In this document: positions 20,401-31,339 of the stretch, in pieces
Layout of the letters: each line of letters begins with the position of its first letter
Position numbering within the stretch: position 1 is the stretch's first letter
Source of the DNA: Perkinsus chesapeaki
Lineage: Eukaryota > Perkinsozoa > Perkinsida > Perkinsidae
DNA length: 39,676 nucleotides
Direction of reading: 5' to 3'
Assembly: GCA_013115145.1 (NCBI GenBank)
Contig: JAAPAO010000324.1
Location: forward strand, 1-39,676
Program-made: the position numbers and the translations under genes
The notes under the pieces: generated by a model
Told to the model about the DNA's origin: nothing
Database searches by the model: none
Seen by the model: the letters and a program-made list of their open reading frames with translations, nothing else

Positions 20401-23400
20401 GCCCTTGATCTAGCCCCTCGTGATCTATCAGCATTATCCAACCGTGCACTAGTCCGTATGGAGGCACTGGTAGATTGTGTGTCTGGATGGAGTGGTGCTG
20501 TAGGAAGGGGGGGCATCCTTGTTGATCATTGGTATTGATATGCTACATTAGCATAATCAGATACTTGCAACCTGTCAGCTACTTGTTGACGTATCATCTG
20601 ATAGGGTGCCTTTGGAGAACGCCCTCCAGATGAGGTTCAAGCATCATATATTTAATGATAATAAAGAGCAGAGGAAGAAGAAGCTGACTAATAGGTCTGG
20701 CCACCACCTTGACAACAGCAGCAGCAAGAGTTATATAGAGAATGAAATTATGGATGAGAAGCAAGCAGCCTCACCGAAAAAGCTCAACGATACTCTTGCA
20801 GTGCTGAAGATGAATTTGCGTAAATCTAACGAGGCCTTACTAGAGGAGCTATCGGATGGGCCATCATCTCCTGGTATTAATGCTGCTGCTGTCGGAGAGG
20901 AAGAGGAGCTAACATCGCCCCAAGTGCTGCAGCGAGCGGTACCAATAGCAGCAGTGATTGATGGCAACTCTGCTGCTGTTGATGATGTTGGGGATGTTGG
21001 GTATGATGGTAAAGCATTACTAACATCAGTGGGGACATCTCCAATCATACTACCTGAAGAGGAGGAGGAGAAACATCCAGCAGCATCACCGACGCCGCCG
21101 CCGACACCGAGCAGCAACAGCACTACAAGGCAGGATGACTCAATAATATCTTACCGTTTTATCGATGACAGTATGAAAGGATGCACGCTTAACCATCATC
21201 ATCATCAACTTAACCACACCTCTTCATCAGCGGTAGTTGCACTGAACGATAAGGAGTCGGCTAGGCTGCTACCATCCCGCCTTGATGATAATGAACAGGT
21301 AGTATCATACATGTCGTAAAGGGGGCCATTTTCTGGTGCTGCTGCCGCTTATAATAACTATTATTAATATCTCAGGGCGGCCTATCATATTACCCACGTA
21401 TAAACAATGTCGGTAATGGACCCGGCGCTTCCTCCCCAGTTTCTCATGGACATGTGGGAGTATCACGTGAAGAGAGGGAGCAGAAGGAGTATGTTAACAT
21501 GGTGAGCTTGATAACAACAGCAGCAGCAGCAATATCTGGACACTTCGTTGATAGCATTTACCATATAATATTATACCAATGTCAACAACAACAACAACAA
21601 GAAGAAGAAGCATATCATCAACGATGATGATAGACCATGGCGCTGCTGCTGTTACTAATGACGATGCTAGTGATGACAACGTACCGTATGCTGGTGAGCT
21701 GCTACTCCAATGTAATCTAATAACATCATCCCATACCATCAGATACGGAGACTTTACTTCGAGCATTGGCGTTGATGGACGAGAAGGTTAAGTATCTAAC
21801 CAATAGAGATACCAATGTCGGAGTGTCATCATCATCATCACCGAAGGTTATCGCAGAGGTTTGTTGCCACCGTCTAGGATGGGCTCTGTAGTAGTGGATC
21901 GGCTTATATGCCTCTACCAGATCACCACGGTACCACGAACTGCTGCCATAACTGGAAGTAATACCTCAAGTCAACACCAAGCAGCAGCTGGCGGAGGTGA
22001 TGATGCAAGCAGCGATCACTGTGCTGTCTCGGATGGAATAGAAGTAGATGGTGTAGAAGTGATGGATATAAGGGAGGAGGTGAGGCGGCGGCGGCGGTAT
22101 AGTTAGTTGCTGCTGCTGCTGCAACAGGAGATTTGACAATGCTGCACTTGTAGGGGGATCATGATGATGTCATTGCTCGACCTGAAGAGCAGCATATCGA
22201 CGAAAGCGGTGGAATGTCGGAGAATCCAAGCAATAGTGGTGATGAGAGTAAGGTTGGTATGAATGATGATATAGAGAAGGATGATATTGGTGATGATTAT
22301 GGTAAAGAAGGTGTGGCGAGGGTAATCGTACGTGCTGCCGCTGTGTATTGATGTGATTGTGATTCGTAGATCGAAGTAGATGATGATGAGAATGATGGCC
22401 ATACAGAAAAGGAGGAGCATTCGTCGACCCTACGAAGGATAGAGGTGGTGATGATGATGAGCTATTATAACAACCTGAGATTTAGTTATTTTTATTGTTC
22501 TTTAACTCCAGGAACTAGCTAGACGTGTTGTTGAATTGGAAACATCGACTAGATCTGCTGCAGCAGCAACATCAACAACAACAACAGCTGCTGCTGCTGC
22601 TGCTCCTGTTGTTGCTAGTCAGGGTTATGTAAGTGTAATGGGTCTAATTGAGCATACAAGTATTCATGCTACAGGCTGGAGTCAATGTTGCAACATTTAG
22701 TGATGATGATGATGATGCTGAAGAGAAGTCCCAGACTGCTCGTAATGAGGGTATCTATGGAGAAGAGTTGGAGGACAATGTTATGGGGCACATGAAGGAG
22801 ACAAGGAAAAGAAGAAGTCATTCTCCTATTGATCAGAGAAAGGAGGAAAATGTCGACCTTCATACTGAGAAGGTGGAAATACAAGAATGGATGATGCAAT
22901 ATGAGTTAAGTCGATACTATGTACAGGCTTCTCAAGCAGCACCTGCGGCAGCTGGACCAGCAGCATTGGCCAGTCCACAAGTGCCATTGATGGTAGATGA
23001 AAGCATTTCTAACCCTGACTCCTCTCTCCAAGAGGTAACTCGTGCTGCTGAGGAATTACCGAGTTAATGATTTATATCCTACTACTCTTAGCACATCTCT
23101 CAAGGAGTGATAGCAGCACCATCAGTCGAGTCGAGTAGCTGCAGCTGGCTGGAGGAGGGGCCCAAGATGTCGTCTATTCGTGACACTTCCTTATCACCAG
23201 AGATTATTCTCGAGCCTGCGGTGAGGAGCCCTAGGGAGATCACAGAAACCAGGAAATATAAAGCATTTGAAGAAGCTCCACTCGAGACAGTTGGTAGAGC
23301 AGATGATATTGTAGGATTAATGTTGGTTTTGTTATTAATGAGAATGTGCTGATATAGGTTGCTATAAGGCATCCTACACCAGTAGTAGATATCGAAGCAA

Positions 23401-24140
23401 TACGGCAGATATCGGTGAGGGTCAGCTGCTGCTGGTTGAGGGAAGGGGATATTCGCTCTACTCAGAGGTTGAACGATAGAATAGCCCATTTGGAGGTTAC
23501 AGCTGAGGAAGTTGTGGCGAAATATAAACAAGCTGAGGCACGTCTTCTACAAAACCACCACCATCTTCATCAGGTAATTACTTGATCATTTTCTGCACTT
23601 GACTTCTCAAAGGTTAATGCTTCGAGACATGTGGGGGACTCGCAGACGTTCAAGTTCCTACCGAGCGAGTCATGGATACCATTTTCCGATCCTCCTCAAC
23701 CTGGTCGAATGGGTCCATCTAATACTTGGCATAATAAATACAAGGTAAATGATAACATAGCGAGCATTTTGAGTGAATGCGGGATACATCATTATGAACT
23801 GTTGTCTTTAGGAAGTCAATGGAGCTAACATCTCACAGTGCGTTGAAGATCGACATCATAACAGTTATGAAGATGAAGATGAAGCAGGGTGTTATGGGAA
23901 ACGGAAGCCACCGACTAGTCGAGAAGTTCTCTGTATTTCCGAGGTAGATTCAGATTGATATGCGCAAACATATATTGACATCGTTAGAGAGAATACCGCC
24001 ATCCTCACAAGCCACCAGCATCGGTCCGTCTAGAGATGAAGCGTGCTCTAGTACGAGATGCCAAGCGTGTAGCAGCAATCCTTAGAGGGAGGGATAGACT
24101 GAGTCTTATAGACGACGACGATGAAGATGATAGTGATTAA
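17445..24140 (+). CDS. C2CD3-like centriolar protein, large, repeat-rich
   Basis: The N-terminus after a Ser/Ala/Pro-rich lead contains SLPPSVTGPLYGILSLDL and, after a Gln-rich insert, KFRVVWWGDTT. The next exon reads KISYNIRCTPPKFLKYL. This trio matches the N-terminal domain of C2CD3, which builds distal centriole appendages and is needed for cilia. A further piece reads VFPIVNTHRESKRMGQKLRL. Later exons give C2-like strands (VVGRLVVAVDVQLESM, LWVFMAVQSLTPTDGG, YGVGRIALDLAPRDL) between long Gln, Ala, Pro, Gly and Asp tracts made of trinucleotide repeats. A coiled coil (EVTAEEVVAKYKQAEARLL) lies near the end. The last exon stops at TAA 24138-24140 after an acidic tail. There are probably 20 or more introns and roughly 1,700 residues. 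Exon edges in the repeats around 17967-18060 are unresolved, and a split into two genes cannot be excluded. Confidence 0.6.
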
Positions 24141-24833
24141 TACAATTACTTTTATGCATGAACAATGCAGCCTCAGTGGGGCGTTTCATAGCCGTTTTAT
24201 GTGCATTTCGTTAAACTAGTCTAGATAGTTGAGGTAAACCCCACCGCAAACTAGGCCCATAATGGAAACCTTACTTAAGGGCCTTGTGTCTATCAAAAGA
24301 ACCTATGATTGAACGTACTTGCAAATTTTGTAGTTCCGCTTTAGTACAAGTACAATTTTTTGCGCATTACAGCCGTACACCAGTACAAGTAAACCATCCC
24401 AACGACCTCCGAAAGGTTTACTCTGTACTCAACAGCTCGCTCTGAGCTCGCTCCAATGAAGCCATTCGGCAAACTTTCACAGACTCCGTGTCATATGCTC
24501 TGGCTCGGGTGATGCTGTGAACATCTCTGCGTCAGTCCCCGGATATGAGTAGAAGGCGGATGTAGACCTCTACGGGGCATTTTCGACGGGATGAACTACT
24601 ACGAGGGGGATGCCCTTACACTTGCTGACACTTACGCATCCTGAAACTGCCACTGTATTCGAGTTTGACTTGAGTGGTAAACGCAATGCGAAACACCTTG
24701 AAAAGTAGGTTAGCATTCGACAAAGAACCCTCCTGACCGCGGAGGTGAGATGATCATTCTAAGGGTAGCAGAAGAGCGATCGAATCGATGGATTTATTGA
24801 CCAAAATATGTACTAATACTTCCACCGATATTA
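24141..24833. other. Gene-free stretch between convergent C2CD3-like and protease genes
   Basis: About 690 bp with stops in all frames and no exon chain. It holds a few short direct repeats (for example AGCTCGCTCTG then AGCTCGCTCCA near 24430) and a repeated GTACAAGTACAA-type phrase near 24345-24390. I see no RNA gene. Confidence 0.5.
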
Positions 24834-25916
24834 CTACTTCACTTTCGTGAATCCAATTTTACCCTCATCAATGTTGAAGTAATAGTAGTTCCCGAAGAAA
24901 GCGTTTAGTCCAATGTTGACCTCTTCATCATCAGAGAATTCTAAAGCTAAGATGCATTCGTCTCTTAGGGCACTCAAAAGCAGAGCAGTTGATGGTATTT
25001 CAACAGAAATTTTACCGCCTTGCAACCCTTCAACATAGAATGTCATTGACGGAAGGTATGGGATGTCGTCACACGAAACAATAATATCCTTGCCCTTAGC
25101 TTCGATGTCAACTCTCTGCTTGCCAGCGTTTTGCAGAAAGCTGACGATCTGTCCTTGCCATTTGTTATTTATGAATATGGCAGTAGAACCAGAATCAAAT
25201 ATCGCGTTATCCTCAATGTTGATATAATAACTCGGAGCATCTCCTATCTGTAGGCCACGAAGTTGGACAAAGTGGTAAGCTGTGTCCACAACTTTGAAGA
25301 ACTTCAGCGGACTCGCTTGTTTGGTCGGATCTTCACCTCCTAATATGAGCTCACCAGAATTACTACTCCCTGGGTTGAACTATATCGAGAAAGAATTCTC
25401 TCTTATAATCCCTTGGTCAGACAATTGCTGCAAAAAAGTCTTGTGTTCTTCGTCGTCGGATAGCATGAGGCCCAGCGAGGCCCAGGGCTGAGTTCCTTCG
25501 GGCAAGATCCCAGCTACCAGATAGAAGCTAAGCTTGGTAGATAGCTCACCACCGAAGTTAAACTCTCCAGAGTGAGTGAAGACTGTGAGCAGAATATCCT
25601 GCGCAAATTCGAGAGTATCTAGTGCCCCTGCCTCACATGGCGCAGGCTCACATTCGTAGCAACCGAAAAGGAGATCATCACACTTTCGACGAGCCTTTTC
25701 AAACCAGGTTCTCCAGACGAGGAAGGACGAGTAGCCCCCGGTATCAAGGAGGCAGGAAACTTGTTGATCATCAACAGTCAGTTTAACTACGGGGACCAGG
25801 CTCTCACCAGATATGTGTACCTCCTTCAATAACAAGTCCGTTCTAACCAGTTGCTCACCCTTCACCATAGTTAATAGAATGAAGAAGAGATGCTTGAATT
25901 CCTGTTGGAACATCAA
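24834..25916 (-). CDS. A1 (pepsin-like) aspartic protease, interrupted by one in-frame TAG
   Basis: Two open segments, 25383-25916 and 24834-25379, are in the same frame and separated only by TAG at 25380-25382. Together they span about 360 residues, the usual size for the fold. The N-terminus looks like a signal peptide (FKHLFFILLTMVKGE), so the product would be secretory or vacuolar. The first catalytic motif reads CLLDTGGYSSFLVW; the second reads AIFDSGSTAIFI. Pepsin-family landmarks flank the stop: LSDQGIIRENSFSI before it and FNPGSSNSGELILGGEDP after it, so the stop replaces a single residue in a conserved strand. No intron fits: the one candidate (43 nt, ending ATATAG) would shift frame and delete conserved residues. 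It is either a recently broken gene, a readthrough case or an assembly error. TAG is a normal stop in several neighbouring genes. Confidence 0.8.
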
Positions 25917-25972
25917 GTTATGTCACCACGATTTATAACTAGAAGGGAAAGGAATAGTGCAGGATAGGTGGT

Positions 25973-26245
25973 CTAGAGGATGCCTTGTTTGAAAGTAACA
26001 TGCCATATATGACCAGTCACACTCGGAATGGGCCGTATAGCTAACTCCTTTGAGACGTCACATGGCTTTCCTGTCCCCTGAGACGGACGAGTCAGTATGG
26101 AAGTAGCATGAGATGTGCCCATTAGGTCCTTGAGAGACTCAATTATGTCCTTCATCTTCACGGTGGGCCAGAGTATCACAGTATCAATCAGACTCTGATC
26201 ATCGGAGCTATGAAGTTCGTCACCATCCAAAGCCTTTAGCATGGA
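25973..26245 (-). CDS. Short hypothetical ORF, 90 residues
   Basis: An uninterrupted frame starts at the ATG at 26245 and begins MLKALDGDELHSSDD, with WPTVKMKDIIESLKDLMG in the middle. It is soluble and mixed in composition, with one Cys and no recognised family. It lies just upstream of the protease on the same strand, and could be a small gene, one exon of a larger one, or chance. No splice chain extends it convincingly. Confidence 0.25.
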   Translation of the reverse strand, partial: SMLKALDGDELHSSDDQSLIDTVILWPTVKMKDIIESLKDLMGTSHATSILTRPSQGTGKPCDVSKELAIRPIPSVTGHIWHVTFKQGIL

Positions 26246-26968
26246 GGTCTCAAAGATCAAAACTGTCACAAGGACAAGGTAAGGGTGTCACCGTGACATA
26301 GTGGCAGAAGTCGTCTATAGACCTCCATTCGGTCTGGCGGACTATTGCATTATCCACAAAGCTATTCTAGTAGTGACTGCTCTTCGTGACCACCAGGATG
26401 TGTTATTTAGTGTATTCTTAGCGTTACTTTGGTAAATGTCATTCGTAACGTATATGTTGATTGCAACTGACTCAACAGCCGGACCCGAAGTTCGATCATC
26501 CTGGGAGCACCCTGAGATGGATTTACGACATTCAGCTTAACTACTTAGCTACGCGTAGGTAAGAAGAGAATCAATGGTTTCTTTACTTTCGATGGCAGCT
26601 GAATGAAATACGAACTCTCTCTTCGACTAATTCGCGACGACCGTGACATCTTACTCGGACCCGATAATTGGCGCCTGATGGCAACGGGCGTACGCGACCA
26701 GCATTAGTGCTCTTGTCTAGCGCTCAACATAGTTTCTTGTTGAATCCTTCAACGTTTCTCAAAGCGTGGTTCCAGCGGAGTTAGTTGCCATTCCGTTTTC
26801 TGCATGTTCCAGTAGCAAATGCCCTACGAATCATAGTTAGCCCTCTCAAGTTAGCACTGCCCTGATCATTACGAAGTACATAAAGTGATAGCCGAAGCCC
26901 TCGGGGTTTGGTTGTATCACGGTAATCCACGGTCTGAAGTCCAAGCTTCCCTCGGCGGGGTAACCCAT

Positions 26969-28064
26969 CTGATCCAGTATAATTACCTCCAGTGGCCAGT
27001 TGGTCCATTCTTAATTCACTCATTGCCCTTTCATACGCTCCCACTTCGTCCATCTCACTCCGACCAGCCGAGTGCGCCCACCGCGCGCCATGGTCTTTTC
27101 ATCCACTACCACTTCATCCATTCGCATTTCGTCCAATTCTCACTTCGTCCACCGAATTTAACATGTCACCGCGAAGCCGCTTCGCGGTTAGAAAATTCGC
27201 CGGCGGCTTTGCCGCCGACAACCACCACTTGAGACTCGGAAACTTCATCTTTAATCCTCCTGAAATTCGAAACCGGATCGCTCGGTGGTTATATCAACAG
27301 ACTAATATGCTGCAGTGAAAGAAGATCGAGCTCGACCGACGCGTTTCATCACACGCTCAACAATTTGGCAACCAAATCTTGGCTAGTATACGTCATCCAG
27401 GGCTCTACCAACTCGCTTTAGTTATCTCTGACCAATATGATAAACATCACCGACTATTTCACGGACTGGTATGTGGGGAAAATGATCGAGAACCCACTTC
27501 CAACCGAGAAGGGTGCGAACTCACACTTCAGCGAACCTGTAACGCTAACCTCCCACAATATTATGGAACCGCTTGGCACCCGTCCCCTAACTGTCTACCT
27601 GATCGTCAATATACATATCACTTATTTTAGAACCTGCAGCTCTGTTCAGTGAACACGGCCTCAGCAAGGGACGCCTACGAGGAGGTTCACCCTGCAACAG
27701 CCTGTTGCAAACAGACTCCAACAGCTCTTCTGCAGCCGCATCTTTCTGAAGTTTTAATATGTGTGGGCTTTCTTAAGTTACGTGTATTGCGGTATAGCCG
27801 TGGTTGTTAAAGTTGTATCATACTATGAACTTCATTGTATGAAGTTTCCCAAATTGGTCTACCACAGTTGAGTTACAGTGGGACGTATACGTTGGATGAA
27901 GTGGTACTGGTCGAACACCTTTGAAACGCTTTTCTTTCCTGGAAGGACAGCAAAACTGCCAAGCTGGATGAAATAACGATGGATGAAATGATGATGGATC
28001 AACAGAGAAGAGACAATGACACCACTGGACCACCTGGCCACTGGACGTAATTCTACTGGATCAG
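26969..28064. repeat. Candidate 1.1-kb element bounded by 39-bp inverted repeats
   Basis: Positions 26969-27007 and 28026-28064 are inverted copies matching at 36 of 39 bases. Weaker similarity continues inward: both sides carry a degenerate tandem repeat of the form CAYTTCRTCCA (about 27040-27155 and, inverted, about 27893-28000). The interior has short ORFs but no transposase. This looks like a non-autonomous inverted-repeat element or a pair of diverged dispersed repeats. I saw no clear target-site duplication. The rest of 26270-28575 shows no convincing gene on either strand. Confidence 0.5.
27169..27217. repeat. Two GC-rich perfect hairpins side by side
   Basis: CCGCGAAG/CTTCGCGG (27169-27176 and 27180-27187, loop CCG) is followed 13 nt later by CGGCGGC/GCCGCCG (27201-27207 and 27211-27217, loop TTT). 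Both have perfect stems and 3-nt loops. They lie inside the inverted-repeat region. The function is unknown. Confidence 0.7.
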
Positions 28065-28575
28065 CTGAGATACACCCTTCCCACGGAGTGCCGTGTGTCT
28101 GCGTGCATTGTGCACGAAGGATGATTCGCATCAAGAAGTTGGGGGGATTCCTAGCTCTGGGTGTGATGGCCAATATCCGGAATCGAAGCTTGAGTATTCC
28201 ACTTGCATTCATTCATGGGCTCGGAGGAAGGCACAGCTACTGGGAGTCAATTCAGCATAGTCCCAGTAGTGGTATAACCACCGCCGTTAGAGACCACGCT
28301 CGGTACATCGCCTACGGTAGAGCTTGCTGATATTTCCTCCACTTCAAGTTCTTCAAGCGATATTGACCAAACTCAAGACTTGAATGGATTATAGAATAAA
28401 TGAATAAGTGACGAACCCTTCAACTGTCCATCTTAAACAAGTATGGCCTAGCTTTAACCTCAAATTAATATGAACCTCCCATACCTGAGCAGAATAAGGA
28501 ATACCCTACGGTGTAACGGGGGTCAACGGCTTACCTGAGTTGTCGTCGTGAGAGAAGCTTTCCTTCGCGGGAAAA

Positions 28576-28815
28576 TCAACAAGTATAAAACGGGAGTATC
28601 TCGCAGCCGGTAGCGCATCTGCAGCGACCAGTACTCTCCTGGCAGGAGGCGGTCTCAATGCATTCAGCATCACAAAAAATCCCAGCCCAGTTCTGGCACT
28701 CGTTGCCAGGCTCGGGAGTTGGCCGCAGAGTAGTGTCAGGATCAGGGCATGCCCCGATTAGTATGATATGACATAATGATACAGCCAGCAGGATCTTGCG
28801 CAAGATGCTGGACAT
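28576..28815 (-). CDS. Small secreted cysteine-rich protein
   Basis: Single exon, 79 residues, start chosen at Met 28815 because it opens a clear signal peptide (MSSILRKILLAVSLCHIIL). An upstream in-frame extension to 28914 looks like leader. The mature part of about 57 residues holds nine Cys, including CDAEC and CRCATGC, with a Pro/Thr spacer near its start, and ends in Cys. The size and disulfide density fit a secreted protease inhibitor, an EGF/TIL-like domain or an effector, but the spacing does not let me name a family. The flanking gap of 28816-29538 has no other convincing gene. Confidence 0.55.
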   Translation of the reverse strand: MSSILRKILLAVSLCHIILIGACPDPDTTLRPTPEPGNECQNWAGIFCDAECIETASCQESTGRCRCATGCEILPFYTC

Positions 28816-29358
28816 GGCTAGAGTGATTTTGGTGGAGATAAAACTGCCTCCCAACAATCCACACTTCCACACATTTCCAAATTCGGGTCGGCCGTACAGT
28901 CGGTTCCTAGTCACGCAGCCCTAGCTCTTGGATTGGTTCGCGTTCCGCGTCGCCCGGCTAAAGGCCCTATTCGCCAGTCCATACTTCATCATTACTGCCT
29001 GACCGTAGCCCTGTTCTGCCATGGCGCCTACACCTTTTCAATATCTAGTTCGTCCTTGGGAACATCAATTTCGTGGCGGCGCTCGGCTCGCCTCAGGAAC
29101 TCGCCGGCGCAACACGCCAACGCCCCATTACGATGCGCGTACGTAAGACGACCAATACAAATTCCACACAGTGTGGGGAGTGTGGGCCAGACTTGCATAG
29201 GATCCATGATGGATCATCAATCGAATTCATATCAGGAGGAGGCTACTTTGTAGAGTCCACGATACCATATCTTGATGAACTGCAGGCAAGAGACAAGCCG
29301 GATTCTGCCTCGCATTAAGTCCGGTAGTCCATGGTTTGTGCTACGGCCCGTAGCCTAT

Positions 29359-29407
29359 GTATCACTGATTTAGCTCCCGTAGCCTACGGGAGCTAAATCA
29401 TTGATAC
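29359..29407. repeat. Long near-perfect hairpin 3' of PUS1
   Basis: Arms at 29359-29381 and 29385-29407 pair at 22 of 23 positions around a 3-nt loop (GCC). A smaller palindrome (CTACGG C CCGTAG) lies directly to the left at 29341-29353. It sits about 130 bp beyond the PUS1 stop codon. It could be a 3' processing or termination structure, or the remnant of a foldback element. Confidence 0.7.
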
Positions 29408-29538
29408 GTGCCAAGGTTGCGAAATCTTATGAAAGCCTTGTTCTTTATTCGCTGCCATGCCGTTCTGTTACTGTACTACAAACCGCGCGTGTCAACTGCT
29501 TGTCAACGCAACCTTCATTTACTCGAAATCGAGAAACG

Positions 29539-31046
29539 CTACTCGGTTGGACTCGAAGTCGACTCTTTACTGGAAAATACGTATCCAGGAGAGTTAACAA
29601 CACTGAATGGATTCACCATAATATTATCTCTAATCCATTCCTCTGTCTTTGGTATCACAGTTTCCGATACAATCGGGTATAAGACACGTCGTTTAAAGTC
29701 CTCAATCCCTTCATCCCAAACTTGCGGCTCAATTGGCTTAGTTTCGACGCCATTTATCTTGCAGTTATTGTAACCATCAAAATAGACTCGATCGAGGAAC
29801 AACCCTTCCGCTGGGGCCAAGTGAATATGTTTCCTTTCCTTGGCCAATAAACATTCTTCTATTGCATCATCAGGGGCACTGCCTCGGCAAACCTGATAAG
29901 GTCTAACTCTGGCATAGTTCGAAGCATTACAAAGACTTACTTCTACTGCAAGCCCCATCATTTTACGTATCTGATGGAGCAGGAAGCTCTGTCCGACCAA
30001 CTGTATACGAATAAATGCATTGCCTTTTATCTCTGTATGCTGACAAGTGATGGATATAATATGGCGTCTGGCAGAGGGGTCATCTGCTGGTATCTTAGCC
30101 GTGAAGTTGAAGAAGTTTTTGTTCTTCCCGACATACTTCCCCATAATCTAACAAACTCATCCCACTCCTCCTGCATCGTCGGCTCTCACCTGTTCCAATC
30201 TCCCCGCATCAGCTTTACCATCCAAAGCGATTTCTGGCAATAGGTATTCATATCGTCGCCGCTCGCATTGCTTACGGGCATCAAATTTATTAGATACGCG
30301 TTGTATACCGAAGCTATAAGGAAGAAGAATGCTGCACTATCACAGTGTACTTTGTTACACTTTCATATCCATAGGTTCCAGGAACTTATTCAAAGCATCA
30401 ACGTGCGCCTTCTCATCAAATGTCCAAACATTCCTAGCAGCACCCTCTGCTTGTGATGCCTCCTTATCCAGAGTAACAGGCATGGCTAATGCTAAGATAT
30501 TGAGTGCAGCATGAACCTGTTTAATAATCATAACATGAATAACTTAAGCCCTACTCCCTTGTCTGTTCTAGCCGCCCTGCTAAACTTAAGCTTCTTATTA
30601 TCAGCTAGGATATCCTCCGTACTCAACTGAGTAGCCAGCAGTGCTTTATCGAATACTCCTTCCACTGTATTATACACCTACTATCAAATAAAGTACCAAG
30701 TTGGATAGCGATAGGCACCTCTTCTCCATCCTCATTCTTCTGCCTCTGCATTCCCTTTAATCCTTTACCGCTATACCCTATCGCTACTATATGAGTCTTC
30801 ATTGGAGGACCTCTTTCATGTGAAGGTTCTCTGAATAAGCAGTTTTTCATGTGGTCTCATATCATCGTTCTCTTACTCCGATCCTTCTGCTGTTCGGGAT
30901 CTTTTGCTCTCCGTTGGACCCCCCAATGCCTGGGCTTTGGCTCGTTTCTTATCTCTCCACCTTTTTCTATTCCTCTGTGCCATTGTCATTTTACTCTTTG
31001 TTTTCGCCTTTTCCCCTCCATTATTCGCTGAGGTTGGCTCCTCCAT
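29539..31046 (-). CDS. PUS1: tRNA pseudouridine synthase, PUS1/TruA family
   Basis: Isomerises uridine to pseudouridine in tRNA and, in eukaryotes, some other RNAs. Six exons (30877-31046, 30719-30830, 30555-30677, 30359-30516, 30190-30313, 29539-30147) have introns of 46, 41, 38, 45 and 42 nt. They sum to 1296 nt, or 431 residues. The N-terminal exon is Lys/Arg-rich (NRKRWRDKKRAKAQ), a likely nuclear signal. Then come HIVAIGYSGKGLKGMQ, the catalytic loop FSRAARTDKGVHAAL with the essential Asp of the ARTDKG motif, VFGIQRVSNKFDAR, QIMGKYVGKNKNFFNF, and FLLHQIRKMMGLAVEV with APAEGLFLDRV near the end. All are PUS1 landmarks. The basic first exon is joined by a 46-nt intron; without it translation could start at Met 30802. 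Confidence 0.92.
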
Positions 31047-31339
31047 CACCAACAGCAGTTGAATGTTAAGCTTTTGTATCGTATCGCTTATACCATCCCA
31101 AACTATAAACTCAATAGACTTTAGCTATAAAAGTAACTGCACAATATTAATGTGTATTCACTCTTAAACCTATTGTCTTTCAATCTTTATTCAATCTATG
31201 TCGGCGTATAAGTGTTGTAAGCCTTGCTGCCACCACCCACAGTGTTAGGACGAACAAAGATATCCAATAGTTCCTCTCGTGGCGCCACCTATCAACATTT
31301 CTACAAGAACATCACTAACATCACCGAAGAGAAGGGCAC

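Noticed and set aside
25380-25382. Reassignment of TAG as a sense codon
   Set aside because: TAG is the natural terminator of the MFS, NOG1, ERp29-like and other genes in the window.
25380-25423. A 43-nt intron removing the TAG from the aspartic protease
   Set aside because: The GTCTGA...ATATAG segment is not a multiple of three; splicing would shift the downstream frame and delete the conserved DQGIIRENSFS stretch.
27379-27652. Two overlapping plus-strand ORFs of 71-83 codons
   Set aside because: They overlap in different frames, with no splice chain, no family resemblance and no ATG context favouring one; left unannotated.
30851-31069. Plus-strand Leu/Ser/Phe-rich ORFs
   Set aside because: They are the antisense of the basic first exon of PUS1, which joins in frame to the rest of that gene.
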